Source: Neorhizobium tomejilense (lineage in GTDB: Bacteria > Pseudomonadota > Alphaproteobacteria > Rhizobiales > Rhizobiaceae). Taken from it: 64,000 nt of DNA. The notes beneath the pieces were generated by a model. It was not told where the DNA came from, made no database searches, and saw only the letters and a program-made list of their open reading frames with translations. This document shows, piece by piece, positions 34,675-43,810 of the stretch. The position numbers and the translations under genes are program-made. The stretch spans positions 1 to 64,000 of the forward strand of contig PVBG01000015.1 of assembly GCA_002968845.1 (NCBI GenBank), read 5' to 3'. Numbering within the stretch: position 1 is the first letter of the stretch; each line of letters opens with the position of its first letter.

Positions 34675-35769
34675 ATGAAGATCGCTCAGATCGCACCGCT
34701 CGCCGAAAGCGTTCCGCCGAAGCTTTACGGAGGGACCGAACGCATCGTTTCTTATCTCACCGAAGAACTTGTGGCCCAGGGCCACGACGTCACTCTCTTT
34801 GCCAGCGCCGATTCCGTCACGGACGCGAAGCTGGTGGCGTGTTCGCAGGTCGCGCTGCGGCTCAACCCGGCCGTCAGAGACCACCTGCCGCATCAAATGG
34901 TCATGCTGGAGGAAATCCGCCGCCGGGCGTCCGAGTTTGATGTTCTCCATTTTCATATCGACCTGCTGCATTTCCCGCTGATCCGTGATTTTGCCGACCG
35001 CACGGTGACCACCCTGCATGGTCGCCTCGACCTGCTGGACCTGCATCCATTTTATCGGACCTTTCCCGATATCCCGCTGGTCTCGATCTCCAACGATCAG
35101 CGCCGCCCGATGCCGCCGGTCAACTGGTCCGGAACCGTCTATCACGGCCTGCCCGCCGACCTCCTTCCCTTTACCGCTACACCGAAAGGCAACTACCTCG
35201 CCTTCCTCGGACGTATTTCGCCGGAGAAGCGGCCGGATCGCGCAATCGAGATCGCGACAAAGGTCGGCATGCCGCTGAAGATCGCGGCCAAGATCGACAA
35301 TGCCGACAAGGCCTATTGGGAGGCGGTGATCGAGCCAATGGTCAAGAGCCATCCGAATGTCGAATTCATCGGCGAGATAGACGAGCACCAGAAAGCGGCT
35401 TTCCTCGGCAATGCCGGCGCCCTGCTCTTCCCGATCGATTGGCCGGAACCCTTCGGGCTGGTGATGATCGAGGCCATGTCGTGCGGCACGCCGGTTATCG
35501 CCTTCCGCTGCGGCTCCGCTCCGGAGGTGATCGACGACGGCGTTTCCGGCATTCTGGTCGACAGCGTGACTGAGGCTGCCGAAAATGTCGAATGGGCATT
35601 GCGGATGGATCGGAGAAAAGTGCGCGCCACATTCGAGAAACGCTTCACGGCCAAACGAATGGCACGGGACTATCTCGAACTCTATCGCAATCTGCCGGGC
35701 GTCCGCGCCAAGGCCGCACCTATCCGCCGATCAACCGGCCAGGCGCTCGACCTGCAGGTGGTCGCCTGA
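34675..35769 (+). CDS. family 4 glycosyltransferase
   Basis: The 364-aa GT-B enzyme begins KIAQIAPLAESVPPKLYGGT, continues ERIVSYLTEELVAQGHDVTL, and carries FLGRISPEKRPDRAIEIATK. The nucleotide-sugar block is PEPFGLVMIEAMSCGTPVIA, with the E-x7-E motif. ATG 34675 is preceded by GAGGAGG. It lies 17 bp before the glucosidase gene, so the two are an operon, probably acting on an alpha-glucan or a storage or stress polysaccharide. Acceptor and donor are not determinable here. Confidence 0.9.
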   Translation: MKIAQIAPLAESVPPKLYGGTERIVSYLTEELVAQGHDVTLFASADSVTDAKLVACSQVALRLNPAVRDHLPHQMVMLEEIRRRASEFDVLHFHIDLLHFPLIRDFADRTVTTLHGRLDLLDLHPFYRTFPDIPLVSISNDQRRPMPPVNWSGTVYHGLPADLLPFTATPKGNYLAFLGRISPEKRPDRAIEIATKVGMPLKIAAKIDNADKAYWEAVIEPMVKSHPNVEFIGEIDEHQKAAFLGNAGALLFPIDWPEPFGLVMIEAMSCGTPVIAFRCGSAPEVIDDGVSGILVDSVTEAAENVEWALRMDRRKVRATFEKRFTAKRMARDYLELYRNLPGVRAKAAPIRRSTGQALDLQVVA

Positions 35770-35786
35770 AATCTTGAGGAGAAGCC

Positions 35787-37997
35787 ATGTCGATCGCCTC
35801 TGCGGACAACCCGACCGGGGTGCTGGCCGGCCCAGGCGCACCGGTCGCGCAATTCTTCATCCCCGCTGCCGCATCGCTGCAGGAGCGGCGGCCACGTACC
35901 CTGAAGCACGGCGATACCTTCGCCGTCTTCGATCACAACGGCGATGCGCTCTCCGGCCCGGGCAGCCCGGAAGGCCTCTTCCACCGCGACACGCGCTATC
36001 TTTCTCACCTCTACCTGTCGATCAATGGCCGGCGCCCGATGCTGTTGTCGTCGACATTGCGCGACGACAACGCAACACTCACCTGCGACCTGACCAACCC
36101 CGACCTCTTCGACGGCAAGGGCAGGCTCATCCTCGAGCATGACCTCATCCATCTGCGCCGGTCGCGCTTCTTGTGGAAGGCAAACTGCTACGAGCGGCTG
36201 ACCGTCAAAAATTATGACGAGCGACCGCAGCACATTTGCATGGAGATCGCATTCGCGACAGACTTTGCTGACCTTTTCGAAGTCCGCGGTACCGTGAGGG
36301 CAAGAAAAGGGCGCCATCTTCCGGCGGTCATCGAGCAGGGCTCGATCCTGCTTTCCTATATCGGTCTGGACAGCAAGAAACGGCTGACACGGCTTTCCTT
36401 TGATCCGCAGCCGGACAAGCTCGGCAGCGACCTTGTCGTCTATGAACTCGATCTGGCACCGCACGAAAGCCGGTCGCTGTTCATCGAGATCGGCTGCGAC
36501 CAGGCGGCGCAAACCGATAGGGCCGGCTACCGCTCGTTCTTTTTTGCCTTGCGGGATGCCCGACGGGCCCTGCGCGCCGCGTCTTCGCGCGCGGCGTCGA
36601 TCATGACGTCGAACGAGATCTTCAACGAGGCGGCCCGCCGCAGCATTTCCGATCTCTACATGCTGATGACCGACAAACCGGAAGGTCCCTATCCCTATGC
36701 CGGCATCCCGTGGTTCAGCACCGTGTTCGGCCGCGACGCCCTTATCACCGCGCTGCAAACGCTGTGGCTCGACCCGGAGATCGCTCGCGGCGTGCTCGGC
36801 CATCTGGCGGCCAACCAGGCAACGGAGCTGGACCCGGCCTCGGATGCGGAGCCGGGCAAGATCCTGCACGAGGTGCGTTACGGCGAAATGGCCGAACTCG
36901 GAGAAGTTCCCTTCCGGCGCTATTACGGCAGCATCGATTCGACACCGCTGTTCCTGATGCTGGCCGGCGAGTACCTGAAGCGGACCGGCGACCTTTCGAC
37001 GATCTTCCGTCTTCTGCCGCATATCGAAGCGGCGCTGACATGGATCGACGAGCACGGCGATCGCGACGGCGACGGTTTCGTCGAGTACGGGCGCCAGACG
37101 GAAGAAGGCCTGATCAACCAGGCATGGAAAGACAGCCAGGATTCCGTCTTCCATGCCGACGGAACGCTGGCCAGAGGTCCCATCGCCATTGCCGAGGTGC
37201 AGGCCTATGTCTACGGTGCGTGGCAAAGTGCTGCCGAGATCTTCCGTCGGCTCGATCGGCCGGAACAGGTCACCCACCTTCTGGCCAGGGCGGAAGGCCT
37301 GCGCCGCGCGTTCGATGCGGCCTTTTTCGACGAGGAGCTCAGCACTTACGTGCTGGCTCTGGATGGGGACAAACGGCCGTGCCGGGTTCGATCGTCGAAT
37401 GCCGGCCACGCGCTTTTCACCGGCATTGCCTATCCAGAAAGGGCGGGACGGGTCGCCCATACGCTCATGAGTGCATCTTCCTTCTGCGGCTGGGGCATTC
37501 GCACCATCGCGTCGAGGGAGGCGCGCTACAACCCGATGAGCTACCACAATGGCTCGGTCTGGCCGCATGACAATGCGCTGATCGCCAGCGGTCTGGCGCG
37601 ATATGGTTTTCGCGCGGAAGCGGCGCGGATATTCGACGGACTGTTTGGAGCCTCGACCTATATCGACATGCGGCGGCTTCCCGAACTTTTCTGCGGATTG
37701 CCCCGACAGCGCGCCCAGGGTCCGACATTCTACCCGGTCGCCTGTTCACCGCAGGCCTGGGCCGCGGCCGCTCCGCTTTCACTGCTGCAATCATGTCTCG
37801 GTCTCGACTTCGATCCGAATGCGTTGCAGATCAGCTTCAACGAGCCCCAGCTTCCGGCATTCCTCGACGAGGTCACCCTGCGGCATCTTATGATCGGTAC
37901 CGGCTCGGCCGACGTTACCATCCGCCGCTCACGCCGCCAGGTCGTGGTCGATGTCGTCGACCGCAAGGGCGATGTTCGGGTTTTGACGATCGCGTGA
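35787..37997 (+). CDS. amylo-alpha-1,6-glucosidase (glycogen-debranching type)
   Basis: The 736-aa protein has an N-terminal glycogen-debranching domain (LKHGDTFAVFDHNGDALSGP; GLFHRDTRYLSHLYLSINGR). A C-terminal (alpha/alpha)6-barrel GH63/GH133-like catalytic domain follows (YAGIPWFSTVFGRDALITAL; AWKDSQDSVFHADG; CGWGIRTIASREARYNPMSY; NGSVWPHDNALIASGLARYG). Acidic residues in these blocks fit the catalytic pair. The enzyme class hydrolyses alpha-1,6 branch points of glycogen-like glucans. GAGGAG lies 8 nt before the ATG. Pairing with the GT4 gene suggests a glucan synthesis and remodelling unit. Confidence 0.92.
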   Translation: MSIASADNPTGVLAGPGAPVAQFFIPAAASLQERRPRTLKHGDTFAVFDHNGDALSGPGSPEGLFHRDTRYLSHLYLSINGRRPMLLSSTLRDDNATLTCDLTNPDLFDGKGRLILEHDLIHLRRSRFLWKANCYERLTVKNYDERPQHICMEIAFATDFADLFEVRGTVRARKGRHLPAVIEQGSILLSYIGLDSKKRLTRLSFDPQPDKLGSDLVVYELDLAPHESRSLFIEIGCDQAAQTDRAGYRSFFFALRDARRALRAASSRAASIMTSNEIFNEAARRSISDLYMLMTDKPEGPYPYAGIPWFSTVFGRDALITALQTLWLDPEIARGVLGHLAANQATELDPASDAEPGKILHEVRYGEMAELGEVPFRRYYGSIDSTPLFLMLAGEYLKRTGDLSTIFRLLPHIEAALTWIDEHGDRDGDGFVEYGRQTEEGLINQAWKDSQDSVFHADGTLARGPIAIAEVQAYVYGAWQSAAEIFRRLDRPEQVTHLLARAEGLRRAFDAAFFDEELSTYVLALDGDKRPCRVRSSNAGHALFTGIAYPERAGRVAHTLMSASSFCGWGIRTIASREARYNPMSYHNGSVWPHDNALIASGLARYGFRAEAARIFDGLFGASTYIDMRRLPELFCGLPRQRAQGPTFYPVACSPQAWAAAAPLSLLQSCLGLDFDPNALQISFNEPQLPAFLDEVTLRHLMIGTGSADVTIRRSRRQVVVDVVDRKGDVRVLTIA

Positions 37998-38032
37998 GCG
38001 GGCACCAGGCCCGATCGGAACCACTGCCGGGT

Positions 38033-38257
38033 TTATTCGGCTTGCTCTTCCTCGTCGGCGGCGAGCAGATCGACAAGGACGGCAACCCTGCCAATCGGCA
38101 GATGCCGCCCTTCGCCCATCAGGGCTTCGTCGTTGCTGATCCAGGCCCAGGCTTCGGCCAGTTCGGCCTGGGTCGCGCCGGTTGCGATCACCTCGGTCAC
38201 AAGTGTCCGATCGACGGGGCCGAGTACGGCGATGACGTCCTCTGAAGTCATTGTCAT
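38033..38257 (-). CDS. small conserved protein of unknown function
   Basis: The 74-aa acidic protein reads SEDVIAVLGPVDRTLVTEVI, ATGATQAELAEAWAWISNDE, then LPIGRVAVLVDLLAADEEE. I know similar 70-75-aa proteins from other alphaproteobacteria, often near heat-shock genes, with no established function. AGGAAGAG lies just before ATG 38257. It is divergent from the hsp20 gene and shares its intergenic region. Confidence 0.75.
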   Translation of the reverse strand: MTMTSEDVIAVLGPVDRTLVTEVIATGATQAELAEAWAWISNDEALMGEGRHLPIGRVAVLVDLLAADEEEQAE

Positions 38258-38342
38258 GATCTCTTCCTTTCCATGCTTCCACCCGCTTATATGGAGGCGA
38301 GAAGGCAAAATTCCATTTTTTTTGCTTGAGGAATTCGAGAGT

Positions 38343-38371
38343 CTTGAAACGTCAACCCGCTGAATTATATC
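38343..38371 (+). promoter_or_regulatory. heat-shock (RpoH-type) promoter of hsp20
   Basis: CTTGAAAC starts at 38343 (-35) and TTATATC lies at 38365-38371 (-10), with an 18-bp spacer after CTTG, close to the alphaproteobacterial RpoH consensus. The expected start is near 38378, giving a leader of about 93 nt. Confidence 0.65.
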
Positions 38372-38377
38372 AGTAAT

Positions 38378-38470
38378 GTCGATCGCCTGAGGGGATCGAC
38401 ACAAAGTCCGGAGGCGCTGGCAGCGTCTCAGCGTCTCCTGTTCCATGTTGCTTCCAAGGAGGATATGGCT
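38378..38470 (+). ncRNA. ROSE-like RNA thermometer in the hsp20 leader
   Basis: Three successive hairpins can be drawn. The first is GTCGATC/GATCGAC (38378-38400) and the second is GGAGGCGCTG/CAGCGTCTCC (38410-38438, one G-U pair). The third, 38443-38468, has CCAT pairing with ATGG and TTGCTTCC pairing with the ribosome site AAGGAGG, leaving a bulged G. The TTGCT opposite the Shine-Dalgarno with a bulged G is the hallmark of ROSE thermometers, which melt on heating and open the ribosome site in rhizobial small heat-shock genes (established). Confidence 0.75.
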
Positions 38471-38947
38471 ATGAGAACAAACCTCGATTTCTCTCCCCTG
38501 TTCCGGTCGAGCGTCGGCTTCGACCGAATGTTCAACCTGCTGGAAAAGGCAGGCAGCTTCGACGTGATCGACAGCTGGCCGCCCTATGATATTCTCAAGA
38601 CCACCGAAGACGATTACCGCATCACCATGGCGGTTGCCGGCTTCGCACAGGACGAACTGACCCTTACGCAGGAGCAGAACATGCTGCTTGTCTCCGGTCA
38701 GAAGGCCAAGGAGGATGAAGGTCAGTACCTGCATCGCGGCATCGGCGGGCGGAGCTTCCAGCGCCGCTTCCAGCTTGCCGACCACGTCAAGGTCGTCGGC
38801 GCCAGCCTTACAAACGGTCTGCTGACCGTCGATCTCAAGCGCGAAATCCCGGAAGCGATGAAGCCGCGCAGGATCGAGATCGCGGCCGATTCCGCTCTTC
38901 CGCGGCTCGAAACGGGCTATGTCGAGGCGGAGAAAACCGCCGCGTAA
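38471..38947 (+). CDS. small heat-shock protein Hsp20 (IbpA-like)
   Basis: The 158-aa ATP-independent holdase has an alpha-crystallin domain in about residues 35-135: PPYDILKTTEDDYRITMAVA, GFAQDELTLTQEQNMLLVSG, FQRRFQLADHVKVVGASLTN and GLLTVDLKREIPE. ATG 38471 is preferred over ATG 38465 because AAGGAGG ends at 38462, giving 8-nt spacing. Expression is probably controlled both by the upstream RpoH promoter and by the ROSE-like leader. A terminator follows. Confidence 0.93.
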   Translation: MRTNLDFSPLFRSSVGFDRMFNLLEKAGSFDVIDSWPPYDILKTTEDDYRITMAVAGFAQDELTLTQEQNMLLVSGQKAKEDEGQYLHRGIGGRSFQRRFQLADHVKVVGASLTNGLLTVDLKREIPEAMKPRRIEIAADSALPRLETGYVEAEKTAA

Positions 38948-38967
38948 GGCTTTCCAACACCGAACGG

Positions 38968-39000
38968 GCCCAGGTGCCGGATACTGCCCCGCACCTGGGC
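38968..39000 (+). terminator. rho-independent-like terminator after hsp20
   Basis: GCCCAGGTGC (38968-38977) and GCACCTGGGC (38991-39000) form a perfect 10-bp stem with a 13-nt loop, followed by the T-containing ATTGTTGTAT. It lies between the hsp20 end and the convergent TRAP operon. Confidence 0.7.
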
Positions 39001-39067
39001 ATTGTTGTATCTGGAGCCTATCTTTGCGATTCTATAGCATAGCGGTGACACCTGCTCTGACCCGGAT

Positions 39068-40351
39068 TCACGGATTGAACAGCAGGTTCGGCATGTAGAG
39101 CACGATCCCGGGCATGAAGATCAGGATGAGCGTCACCAGCGATACCGCGATCAGGAAGGGCATGGATTCGCGCGCGTAATCTTCGATCGGGCATCGGAGG
39201 ATCTGGCAGACGACGAACATCGCCCCACCCACCGGCGGGGTATAATTGCCGATCGTCGCCGCGATGATGAAGACCAGTCCGAAATGCACAGGGTCGATGC
39301 CGTATTGCTGGATCAGCGGCATGAAGATCGGCGTCAGCATGACGATCAGCACCGAGCCTTCCATGAACGTGCCGGCCACCAGGATGAACAGCACGATGAT
39401 CACCATGACGATGGTCGGATCATCGGTGATGCCGAGCATCCATGTGGAGATCACCTCCGGAATGCGCTCGAAGATGATGCCGTAACCGAACACGGCCGAA
39501 AGCGCGAGCAGGAACATCACCGCGCCCACGTCGATCAGGCTGGCCTCGACCGCCTGCTTGAAGCTCGTCCAGGTCAGCATCCGATAGGCGAAGACTCCGA
39601 CCAGGAACGCATAGACGACGGCAAAAGCGCCGATTTCCGAGGGTGTGAAGACGCCGAAGCGCAGGCCAAAGATCAGGATGATCGGGAAGAGGATCGCCCA
39701 GCTGCCGGCGATCGAGGCCTTGACGACCTCGGACGGCGTCGGTGCGCGGTCCAGTTCCGGCTTGTAGCCATGCTTGCGGGCGGTGATCGAGATGGTTACG
39801 GCAAGTGCCGCCCAGAGCATGAAACCCGGAATGATGCCTGCAGCAAACAACCGGCCGATCGAGACCTGCCCGACGGTGCCGTAGAGAATGAAGCCGATGC
39901 CGGGCGGAATGATCGGCGCCATCACCGAACCGTAGGACAGCACGCCGGCCGCATAACCTTTCGAAAAACCGCGCTTCAGCATCTCGAAGCCGAGCAGGCG
40001 GGTATTCATCGCCGCATCGGCGATCGACGAGCCGGTCACGCCGCTCATCAGCGTCGAAAGCGCGATCGACACCTGCGCCAGGCCGCCCTGCAGTCGCCCG
40101 GTCAGCACCGACGCGAGCTTCAGGAGGTTATGGGCGATGCCCGAGGAGTTCAGGAAGTTTCCCGCGAGGATGAAGAGCGGCACGGCGAGCAGCGCGAAAT
40201 TCTGCGTCTCCGTCACCGTCAGCTGAACCGTCATGGTGCGCGGCAGGTCCGGGTTCTGCAGGAAGAAGATCACACCGGAAATGCCGACCGCAAAGGCGAT
40301 CGGCATGCCGATGACGAGGAGGATCGTGAATATGATCGCCACAAGCAGCAT
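39068..40351 (-). CDS. dctM: TRAP transporter large permease (DctM type)
   Basis: The 427-aa protein with about twelve membrane segments is the channel of the second TRAP system. Family blocks are LLAVPLFILAGNFLNSSGIA, LMSGVTGSSIADAAMNTRLL, SYGSVMAPIIPPGIGFILYG and AGTFMEGSVLIVMLTPIFMP. Length is normal for DctM. It is the last gene of the minus-strand operon, 9 bp after dctQ. Confidence 0.94.
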   Translation of the reverse strand: MLLVAIIFTILLVIGMPIAFAVGISGVIFFLQNPDLPRTMTVQLTVTETQNFALLAVPLFILAGNFLNSSGIAHNLLKLASVLTGRLQGGLAQVSIALSTLMSGVTGSSIADAAMNTRLLGFEMLKRGFSKGYAAGVLSYGSVMAPIIPPGIGFILYGTVGQVSIGRLFAAGIIPGFMLWAALAVTISITARKHGYKPELDRAPTPSEVVKASIAGSWAILFPIILIFGLRFGVFTPSEIGAFAVVYAFLVGVFAYRMLTWTSFKQAVEASLIDVGAVMFLLALSAVFGYGIIFERIPEVISTWMLGITDDPTIVMVIIVLFILVAGTFMEGSVLIVMLTPIFMPLIQQYGIDPVHFGLVFIIAATIGNYTPPVGGAMFVVCQILRCPIEDYARESMPFLIAVSLVTLILIFMPGIVLYMPNLLFNP

Positions 40352-40360
40352 GACGCGCCC

Positions 40361-40858
40361 TCACACCACGTCGACGGCGGCATTGGCGACGTGTCCACCG
40401 CGCAGGTCCGCCCGGATGTGAAGGAGCGTGGTGGCAAGCAGAAGTGTCGCGCCCACGGGAAGGCTTGACGTCACCCAGGAATAGCTGACCCATGGAATGC
40501 CCTGGAAGGAGCGGATGCGGCTGATCCAGGTGAGGGTGAACCCGTAATACATGATGAACAGCAGGAAGGCGACGATCAGCACATAGTTGACCAGGCGCAG
40601 CGTCTTCTGCAGCTTTTCCGGCATCCGCAGGGTGAACACGTCGAGCGCCATCATGCTGTTCTTGCGCCAGGCGATGTCGGCGGCCAGGAAGCAGGACCAG
40701 GCGAACAGGCAGGTCGCCACGTCGATCGTCCAGTTCTGCGGATAACTGAAGAAGCGGGCAAGCCCGCCCACAAAGATCAGCAAGGTCATGAGGATCAGAA
40801 ACGTACCCGCGACGATTGCCTCGATCTTTCCGATGAAATCGTAAAAGCGTATCATCAT
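40361..40858 (-). CDS. dctQ: TRAP transporter small permease (DctQ type)
   Basis: The 165-aa protein has four membrane segments (IEAIVAGTFLILMTLLIFVG; WTIDVATCLFAWSCFLAADI; LVNYVLIVAFLLFIMYYGFT; SSLPVGATLLLATTLLHIRA) and the DctQ pattern WRKNSMMALDVFTLRMPEKL. Starts at 40858 or 40855 both follow AAAGGA; a TTG further upstream is less likely. It links the binding protein to DctM. Confidence 0.88.
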   Translation of the reverse strand: MMIRFYDFIGKIEAIVAGTFLILMTLLIFVGGLARFFSYPQNWTIDVATCLFAWSCFLAADIAWRKNSMMALDVFTLRMPEKLQKTLRLVNYVLIVAFLLFIMYYGFTLTWISRIRSFQGIPWVSYSWVTSSLPVGATLLLATTLLHIRADLRGGHVANAAVDVV

Positions 40859-40900
40859 CTCGTCCTTTCGCGGGCCGTTCCGATCCTCCAACCGCGGCTC

Positions 40901-41896
40901 CTATTTCTTGCCGAGCTCCGCCCGGACGGCGTTCCTGGCCTCCAGAATGCCGAGCTTCGAATAGGCGGCCTCGCCGGCCTTTTTGAACGCAGCAAGATCG
41001 ATGTCGCTCACGACCTGCATGCCGCGCTTCTGGAGATCGGCCTTGATCGTGTCCGCCGAGGCCGAGATCTTCTGCGAGGTCTCGCGGCCGGCCGCCCTGC
41101 ATTCCTCGACGAGCGCCGTCTGGAATTCCGATGGCAACTTGGCGAACCAATCTGCGCTGACCACCTGGAAGTTGATCAGCATGATGTGCTTGGTCTCGTT
41201 GGCGTATTTCAGCACCTCGTAGAAGCGCCCGCCCGGAATGTTGGCATAAACGAGCTCGACCCCGTCGATCGCCTTCTGTTGCAGGGCGGGGTACATTTCG
41301 CCAAAGGCCATGGCGGTCGGCGCTGCACCCAGCGCCCGGATCGATTCCTGCCAGATCGGTGCAGGCGGCGTGCGGATCCGCAGGCTAGCGAGGTCCTGTG
41401 GTGTCCTGATCGGCTTGTTGGTGAAGAAATGGCGGAAACCCTGCACCCAGTCGAAGCAGACGACCTTCAGACCATGGCTGGACGCGAGCTCGTCCTGCCA
41501 TTTCTTCAGTGATGGGGTTTCCGAAAGTTTCCAGACATCCTCCAGCGTGTCGACGAAATAAGGGCCGTTCATCACCGCGATGCCCGGCACGTAATTGCCG
41601 AGACGGGCGGAATCGGTGTTCTGGCCGACATTGGCGCCCTGGCGGATCTGTTCGATAATGTCTTCCTCGACGCCGAGCTGGGCGCTGTGGAACACCTCCA
41701 GCTTCAACCCGCCCCTGGTTCGCTCGTCCACCTTCTTGGCCCAGGCCTGGAAACCCGCATGAAACGGTTCGCTCGGCGCCAGAACGTGGTTGAAGCGCAG
41801 GGTGAATTTTTGCTGGGCGCTTGCCGGCGCCGTCGTCAGCGCGGCCAAACCGGCAGCCGCCAGAAGCGGCAGCAGTCTCTTTGCAGAAATGCGCAT
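40901..41896 (-). CDS. dctP: TRAP transporter substrate-binding protein (DctP type)
   Basis: The 331-aa protein has a Sec signal peptide (AKRLLPLLAAAGLAALTTAPASA). TRAP markers are FTLRFNHVLAPSEPFHAGFQ, FHSAQLGVEEDIIEQIRQGA and LASLRIRTPPAPIWQESIRA, with the substrate-binding Arg, then AIDGVELVYANIPGGRFYEV. ATG 41896 is chosen because AGGAGGAG precedes it; the frame extends upstream to 41962 without motif. It probably binds a hexonate- or tartronate-like acid, inferred only from the linked dehydrogenases and glucarate dehydratase. Confidence 0.92.
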   Translation of the reverse strand: MRISAKRLLPLLAAAGLAALTTAPASAQQKFTLRFNHVLAPSEPFHAGFQAWAKKVDERTRGGLKLEVFHSAQLGVEEDIIEQIRQGANVGQNTDSARLGNYVPGIAVMNGPYFVDTLEDVWKLSETPSLKKWQDELASSHGLKVVCFDWVQGFRHFFTNKPIRTPQDLASLRIRTPPAPIWQESIRALGAAPTAMAFGEMYPALQQKAIDGVELVYANIPGGRFYEVLKYANETKHIMLINFQVVSADWFAKLPSEFQTALVEECRAAGRETSQKISASADTIKADLQKRGMQVVSDIDLAAFKKAGEAAYSKLGILEARNAVRAELGKK

Positions 41897-41958
41897 GCTC
41901 TCCTCCTCTTCGTGTCTTCTGGACATCTTTGCCTTGCCGGCTCCTTCGCCGGCAGTCG

Positions 41959-43041
41959 TCACGGCAACAGCGCGGGGGTCTCCAACCCGAAGCGTTCGCC
42001 AAGCTTTACGAACGCCTCCCGCGTTGCCGGATCCAGTGGAACGCCACGCTGTTCACGCTCGTCGGCGACCATCCATTCGCGGTCGCCCGGCGCCATCACC
42101 CGCATGCCCTCGCGAGGCGGCGAAGAGCGCAACACCTCGACATAACGCTGCATGCCGGCGGTGAAGACCTCTTCCGGCACGAAAGCGCCGGGCTTCATGG
42201 CCAATACGAAAGCGCCAAGAGCGCGGGGCGTGGAAAAATCCGGGCCGTTCATCGGCAAGAGGTCGAAGCTCAGCCGCATGCCCGACAGAACCGCACTCAG
42301 GATTTCCACCAGGCCCGCCAGCCCCGCACCCTTGAACCCGAACTCGCCGCCGACCGGCGCCAGCATCTCGGCCAGCGACGGATCACGGATGTCGCGGCCC
42401 TCGACATCCGAGGCGACGCCCGCCGGAAGCTCTCGGCCAAGGCTGCGGTAGAGCTTCACGCGGTTATAGGGAATGGCGCTCGTCGCCATGTCGAGCAGCC
42501 AGGGCCTTTGACCGGCGACAGGCACGGCAAACGCGATCGGATTGGTGCCGTGGAACCGCATCGCTCCGTCGTGCAGACGTACGAAACTGTCCGAATTGCA
42601 GAAAGAAGCGCCGATATACCCTCTCTGCGCCGCATCGAGCGCATAGGCGCCGGCCGGGCCAAAATGCGAGCTGTTGCGGATCGAGACGACGCCTATGCCG
42701 CATGTGTCGGCAAGCTCGATCGCCTTGTCCATGGCGCGATAGGCGGCAAGCGCCCCGTGGCCGTGATCGGCATCGAGCAAAGCTACCGCCAGCGCGGACT
42801 GAGTCACAGTGATGTTCGGGCGCTTGTTCACCCGGCCGCCGGTCATCACGGTGATATAATGGTCGAGCAGGCGCACTCCGTGGCTATCCACGCCGAGCCG
42901 CGAGCCATGCATCATCGCCCGGGTCGCGGCATCCGCGGTCGCCTCATCCGTCCCGGCGGCGACAAAAGCCACGCGGCAGAACCGCTCGACATCGCCGATT
43001 TCCGCATGGACCATATCCTCGGTGGCTGAAGTCTGGCTCAA
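41959..43041 (-). CDS. Ldh2-family (malate/L-lactate/ureidoglycolate-type) dehydrogenase
   Basis: The 360-aa NAD(P)-dependent oxidoreductase belongs to the Ldh2/YlbC family. It shows MMHGSRLGVDSHGVRLLDHY with the catalytic His, GIGVVSIRNSSHFGPAGAYA (Ser-His-Phe-Gly), SFVRLHDGAMRFHGTNPIAF, and PLDPATREAFVKLGERFGL at the end. Members oxidise 2-hydroxy acids or reduce 2-oxo acids. TTG 43041 overlaps the short-chain dehydrogenase stop (TTGA) with GGAGG upstream; ATG 43014 is the alternative start. Substrate unknown. Confidence 0.85.
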   Translation of the reverse strand: MSQTSATEDMVHAEIGDVERFCRVAFVAAGTDEATADAATRAMMHGSRLGVDSHGVRLLDHYITVMTGGRVNKRPNITVTQSALAVALLDADHGHGALAAYRAMDKAIELADTCGIGVVSIRNSSHFGPAGAYALDAAQRGYIGASFCNSDSFVRLHDGAMRFHGTNPIAFAVPVAGQRPWLLDMATSAIPYNRVKLYRSLGRELPAGVASDVEGRDIRDPSLAEMLAPVGGEFGFKGAGLAGLVEILSAVLSGMRLSFDLLPMNGPDFSTPRALGAFVLAMKPGAFVPEEVFTAGMQRYVEVLRSSPPREGMRVMAPGDREWMVADEREQRGVPLDPATREAFVKLGERFGLETPALLP

Positions 43042-43781
43042 AGCGTCTGTCCTCCGTCGATCACGAGTATCTGGCCGGTCATGAATGCTGCTTCGTCGCT
43101 GGAGAGAAAAACGGCCGCCGCCGCCATCTCCTCCACTGTGCCCAACCGGCCCATCGGTTGGCGGGAAATGAAGCTGCGCGGCATCTCTTCCGGATCGGCC
43201 GCCTCGTCGATCCGACCCTGCAAGCCGGGCGAAAGCGTCGTGCCCGGGCAAAGCGCGTTAACGCGCACACCGGTCGCGATCACGTCCCGCGCCACGGCCT
43301 TGGTAAGGCCGATCAGCGCCGCCTTGCTTGCGCCATAGGCGACCCGGTTTTGAACTCCGGTAATGCTCGAGGCCACCGAGGCGACATTGACGATTGCGCC
43401 ACTGCCGCGCGCGATCATGCCGGGCAGGACTGCCTTCATGGTACGGAAGGCGGATGTCGCATTCTGGTCGATGCTTTTTTGCCAATCCTCTTCTTCGCAA
43501 TCGAGGATCGAGCCGTTGTGAACCCAACCGGCACAATTGGCGAGAATGTCGATCGGCCCGGCCTTGCCAAGCACCGCCTTCACCTCCGCAGCATCCGTGA
43601 CGTCGAGGCCGACGATCTCGATGGCGGACGAACGATCGGCAAGATCGGCCATCTTGGACGGCGTGCGGCTCGTCGCCACGACCGTCGCTCCATCTTCGGC
43701 AAAGACGACGGCAATGGCCCGGCCGATGCCTTGGCCGGCACCTGTCACCAGAGCGCGCTTCTTTGCCAAACGACCGACCAT
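43038..43781 (-). CDS. short-chain dehydrogenase (2-keto-3-deoxy-L-fuconate dehydrogenase-like)
   Basis: The 247-aa SDR has the NAD motif VTGAGQGIGRAIAV, ILANCAGW, the catalytic Ser block IVNVASVASSITGV, Tyr-x3-Lys (YGASKAALIGLTKAVA) and a C-terminal VIDGGQTL. The tract NCAGWVHNGSILDCEEEDW resembles 2-keto-3-deoxy-L-fuconate dehydrogenase and human BDH2-like enzymes (recalled similarity). It is first in the operon, followed by the Ldh2-type gene and the TRAP genes, and divergent from a GntR regulator. A role in catabolism of a deoxy-ketoacid from an L-sugar is inferred. Confidence 0.87.
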   Translation of the reverse strand: MVGRLAKKRALVTGAGQGIGRAIAVVFAEDGATVVATSRTPSKMADLADRSSAIEIVGLDVTDAAEVKAVLGKAGPIDILANCAGWVHNGSILDCEEEDWQKSIDQNATSAFRTMKAVLPGMIARGSGAIVNVASVASSITGVQNRVAYGASKAALIGLTKAVARDVIATGVRVNALCPGTTLSPGLQGRIDEAADPEEMPRSFISRQPMGRLGTVEEMAAAAVFLSSDEAAFMTGQILVIDGGQTL

Positions 43782-43810
43782 CCACCTTCCTCTCCCACAG
43801 GCGCATCAAA

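Noticed and set aside
35682..37568. 628-codon minus-strand frame opposite the glucosidase gene
   Set aside because: The plus strand carries a full-length recognised enzyme; the frame is a GC-bias shadow with no motifs.
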